Below are positions 62,101 through 64,000 of a stretch of DNA of 64,000 nucleotides, piece after piece. The DNA comes from Taeniopygia guttata (taxonomy: Eukaryota > Chordata > Aves > Passeriformes > Estrildidae): positions 61,028,501 to 61,092,500 of the forward strand of contig NC_133024.1 of assembly GCF_048771995.1 (NCBI RefSeq), in the 5' to 3' direction. Made by a program: the position numbers and the translations under genes. The notes beneath the pieces were generated by a model. It was not told the origin of the DNA and did no database searches. It saw only the letters and a program-made list of their open reading frames with translations. Position 1 is the first letter of the stretch, and each line of letters starts with the position of its first letter.

Positions 62101-62897
62101 AAATCTGCTGAGTTGAAAAGGTTAATGATATCCTAATGCTATAATGATTTGCACTTTTTCCTAATGGTTGGTTCATGCTTGCAATTTTCCTTAATGGAAA
62201 CAGTGTGAATTCTGCTGGAATGTCAGGTTTTTGGGGAAGCTGAAATATACTTCTGCCTTGCCACCCAAAGTGCCTCACTTCTGTAGCGTTTTGGGAAAGA
62301 AGGAATTTAAATGATGTGTGATGGTCAGTCTGAGGTTGTCACATTTGTTACTTTGTTATTTATTAATTCCTAGATGCAGCTAATAAGAAAAGAAGACGTA
62401 CATTGACATCTCCCACCATCACAGAAGAAATGGTAATTCTGAATTTCTGTAGTACTAAAACAGGGGACCCACACCTGTTACAGCAAAGGACTTGCTTATC
62501 AAAGTATTCTGACAATGTTCAGAAAGAGCTTTGGGAGTTCCCAGTAGGTATTTGTTAACTTCTCTGCTATTTGCAATTGCAATGCTTAAGGAGGGTGGTG
62601 TCCCAGGTGTTTGGCTTTTCTTAAAGCATTTCTTGCTTTGAAGCAGTTTTTGCTTCCATTTTCAAAAAAGAATGTCTGCAGAGGAATATTGTTAGCCATT
62701 CAGAGAAGCTGACTGTGTTCACAGAAATGTGGACTGCTTTTTGTCTTTCTGCGAAGACAGAAGTAGGGTAACGAGAACAGCAGTAAACGTCAGCATGATG
62801 GAAAAATACATTGCTTTGATTTTCTTACAGAGTACAGAAGAGACAGCAGAAGAAAACCATTTACAAATACTAAAAAGGAAAAACAACAGGCATAAAG
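53088..62897 (+). CDS. PHF11: PHF11, ePHD-finger chromatin factor, 5' coding part (continues past window)
   Basis: Six coding exons join in frame: 53088-53195, 54873-54980, 55731-55864, 58845-58891, 62374-62432, 62831-62897 (523 nt, 174 residues and one base). Seen: first zinc set C9-x2-C12, H32-x2-C35; second set C74-x2-C77, C86, C91, H96-x2-C99, C120-x2-H123. This is the extended PHD layout of PHF11/PHF6. A basic NKKRRR (136-141) follows. Human PHF11 is 331 residues, so roughly half is here; its C-terminal coiled region would lie to the right. Family knowledge: nuclear cofactor linked to NF-kB/Th1 and B-cell transcription and to DNA-end resection. The start ATG (A at -3, G at +4) matches the shorter human isoform starting MEKRTC; another good ATG is three codons on. 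The order after SETDB2 matches other tetrapods. Confidence 0.92.
53416..53482. repeat. perfect inverted repeat, 25-bp arms and 17-base loop
   Basis: Arms at 53416-53440 and 53458-53482 are exact reverse complements (starting TTTGTGGTGTTTTC). Lies in PHF11 intron 2, 220 bp after exon 2. It would form a stable hairpin in DNA or in the pre-mRNA. Confidence 0.93.
54873..54980 (+). CDS. PHF11: PHF11 exon 3
   Basis: Exactly 36 codons, phase 0 on both sides. FSSGFVESEDHNPENL and FDVSSVLKELRRGKRL align well with human YSSGLVECEDQDPLNP and FDVESVKKEIQRGRKL. Donor CTG|GTAAGG. Confidence 0.95.
55731..55864 (+). CDS. PHF11: PHF11 exon 4, PHD core
   Basis: Residues 73-116. CNFCRKKGATVGC, the CRRSYHFFCA cluster and the DEVNGVYR end match human CKFCHKRGATVGC and NYHFFCAKKDD. 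Base use is unlike neighbouring exons: 41 of 44 complete codons end in G or C and CpG is dense. Acceptor TTGTAG, donor ACAG|GTACCT. Confidence 0.96.
55865..58844 (+). other. PHF11: PHF11 intron 4
   Basis: About 3 kb with no exon, recognised repeat or RNA gene. The segment 58190-58460 is locally more GC-rich but shows no coding or promoter pattern I can support. Confidence 0.6.
58845..58891 (+). CDS. PHF11: PHF11 exon 5
   Basis: A 47-bp exon, residues 117-132. VFCPKHDPGN supplies the last C-x2-H zinc pair, like human LLCQQHAQFP. Acceptor TTTTAG, donor G|GTGAGT. The phases (2 in, 1 out) fit the neighbours. Confidence 0.9.
58892..62373 (+). other. PHF11: PHF11 intron 5
   Basis: About 3.5 kb, with one antisense CR1 tail and otherwise unremarkable. 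A short direct repeat of AAATTAATTTCTA lies near 60023-60055. Confidence 0.6.
60396..60678 (-). mobile_element. CR1 non-LTR retrotransposon, truncated 3' end
   Basis: Plus-strand reading AACAGAATGATTTGGGTTGG, AAGGAACTTGAAGATTATCTA, CACTAGACCAGGTTCTCAAAG, CAGCCTGGCCTTGAACATTTC and TCCCTTTGTCCTGTCACTACA, the reverse of the CR1 3' untranslated region. Antisense within PHF11 intron 5. Confidence 0.88.
62374..62432 (+). CDS. PHF11: PHF11 exon 6, basic patch
   Basis: A 59-bp exon, residues 133-152, with NKKRRRTLTSP, matching the human KRKRGRKK region as a nuclear-localisation type patch. Acceptor TTCCTAG, donor ATG|GTAATT. Phase 1 in, 0 out. Confidence 0.85.
62831..62897 (+). CDS. PHF11: PHF11 exon 7
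   Basis: A 67-bp exon encoding EETAEENHLQILKRKNNRHK, comparable to human FIRQVKEEHGRHTD. Acceptor TTCTTACAG, donor AAAG|GTGAGA. It ends in phase 1. No further exon is visible in the last 1.1 kb. Confidence 0.8.
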
Positions 62898-64000
62898 GTG
62901 AGACTCACTTTGGTAACAGAAGAGTTAATTCAGTTTTTACTGTGCCTGTGGAACTTTTAGCAGAGAAACAGGTCATACAAACACTGCTCCTCCAGCAAGG
63001 ATAGTGGCTAGACAAGAAAATACGTGGCTCAAGAATGCAGATGGAACAAAGGGCTTATTCTCTGGGAGCCTGTGGTGGGATTTATGGTAATGGATAAATT
63101 GTAATATATATGTAGGGAGTGTATATATAAGCAACACTTCTAACGTAGAACCATGGTGTCCATGTAAGGTTAGGAGTATTCCCTACAGGACCTAGGGCCT
63201 GAAGAAAGGGTGCTCTCTTTAACTTCAGTGTTAAGGAGCCTTATCCTGACATTTTGGACATTTGGTAACAACTTTATGGAGCACCTAGGAGGTACTGTGA
63301 TCTGTTATGTTGAAGTGCAGAGCTTGGAGATGGCTGGTAGCAAATTCTGTGCTGTAAATATATCTTTATGATTCTTCTGAGACAAGTGGCTCTGTACTCT
63401 GGCATGGCAGCAGAAGTCTGATTTGCAGAATGCTTTAATAACTGTGCAGCAAACAAATGCCTGTGGTTTGGCTGAGTGAGACTTGCTGTGTGATGTGAGC
63501 TGGTGATTTAGGTGGGAATGCCCCACTCTGGCTGGCTGCTGCATTCAGCTCTGTCTCCTGCAGACAGGGATGCCTCTGCTTGATGCTGCTCCTCGGTATC
63601 AGAACGGTTAAATCTAAAATTGAAACCCTGGAAGATGTTAACAGGGGAGGTGCCCAGAGGGGGTAGTACATCTTGCCTTTGGAAGCCTGGGTGTACACGG
63701 GGTGCTTAACACGAAATAGGCTTTCACTGCGTACATAACGGTGTTACAACAGTGAGATGGCTCACAGGACCTATCCTTCAGTGCTTCAGTTTTCATGTTA
63801 CCCTGAAGCTTCTGCTGCAGTTGCTTGTTGGGGTTCTCCTAGCACTTGGAAGTTTGGAATGTGCTAATGGTGATTATTCACCTCGCTGTGGATATGCTTA
63901 ATGTACGGGCATGGTATTGCAAGTGGCTGCCTAGTGGTATTTTCTGAATTTCATTACCACTGTAAAGAACAGGAAGTAAGTGAGATGGCATTTCTTTCCT
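62898..64000 (+). other. PHF11: PHF11 intron 7 (partial)
   Basis: Sequence after the last visible exon donor. I looked for the next PHF11 exon (human KKCKEAGLL region) and did not find a convincing candidate, so the gene continues outside the window. Confidence 0.6.

Overview
This window is nuclear DNA from a bird. The evidence is several truncated CR1 retrotransposon 3' ends of the avian type, solo LTRs starting TGT and ending ACA with short target-site duplications, long AT-rich introns, and two split vertebrate genes whose exons join in frame at GT/AG sites. An LTR family I recall as common in songbird genomes suggests a passerine, but that is inference. Almost all of the long open frames are chance frames in introns, repeats or GC-rich promoters.

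Layout. (1) 1-23.6 kb has no coding exon I can recognise. In human and other vertebrates CAB39L lies head-to-head with SETDB2, so this stretch is most simply the 5' intron of CAB39L, transcribed leftwards. It holds two CR1 fragments, a T/G-rich tract, and an isolated CpG-rich island at about 5.9-6.6 kb with splice donors on both strands (possible alternative promoter). (2) 23.6-24.3 kb is a CpG island with CCAAT boxes and YY1-type ATGGCG motifs in both halves: the bidirectional CAB39L/SETDB2 promoter. (3) 24,315-41,146 (+) is a complete SETDB2 gene: 13 coding exons, 700 codons, with MBD, nine-cysteine pre-SET, bifurcated SET and post-SET parts all intact. (4) 41.1-46.9 kb is the SETDB2 3' UTR plus a repeat-expanded intergenic stretch, where a CR1 is interrupted by a 1.56-kb LTR-type element that itself contains another LTR. 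(5) 46.9-47.6 kb is the CpG-island promoter and non-coding first exon of PHF11. (6) 53,060-62,897 (+) carries the first six coding exons of PHF11 (174 codons), which encode the extended PHD finger and a basic nuclear-localisation patch. The C-terminal exons lie beyond the window.

SETDB2 is a histone H3K9 methyltransferase and PHF11 is a chromatin/transcription cofactor with an ePHD finger. Both are nuclear, and they are neighbours in tetrapods. The most striking observations are a solo LTR 54 bp upstream of SETDB2 exon 2, the LTR-in-element-in-CR1 nest between the genes, an LTR-in-LTR nest in PHF11 intron 1, a perfect 25-bp-stem inverted repeat in PHF11 intron 2, and a PHF11 exon with 41/44 G/C wobble bases next to exons near 40%. 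I did not find evidence for a wholly new biological system.
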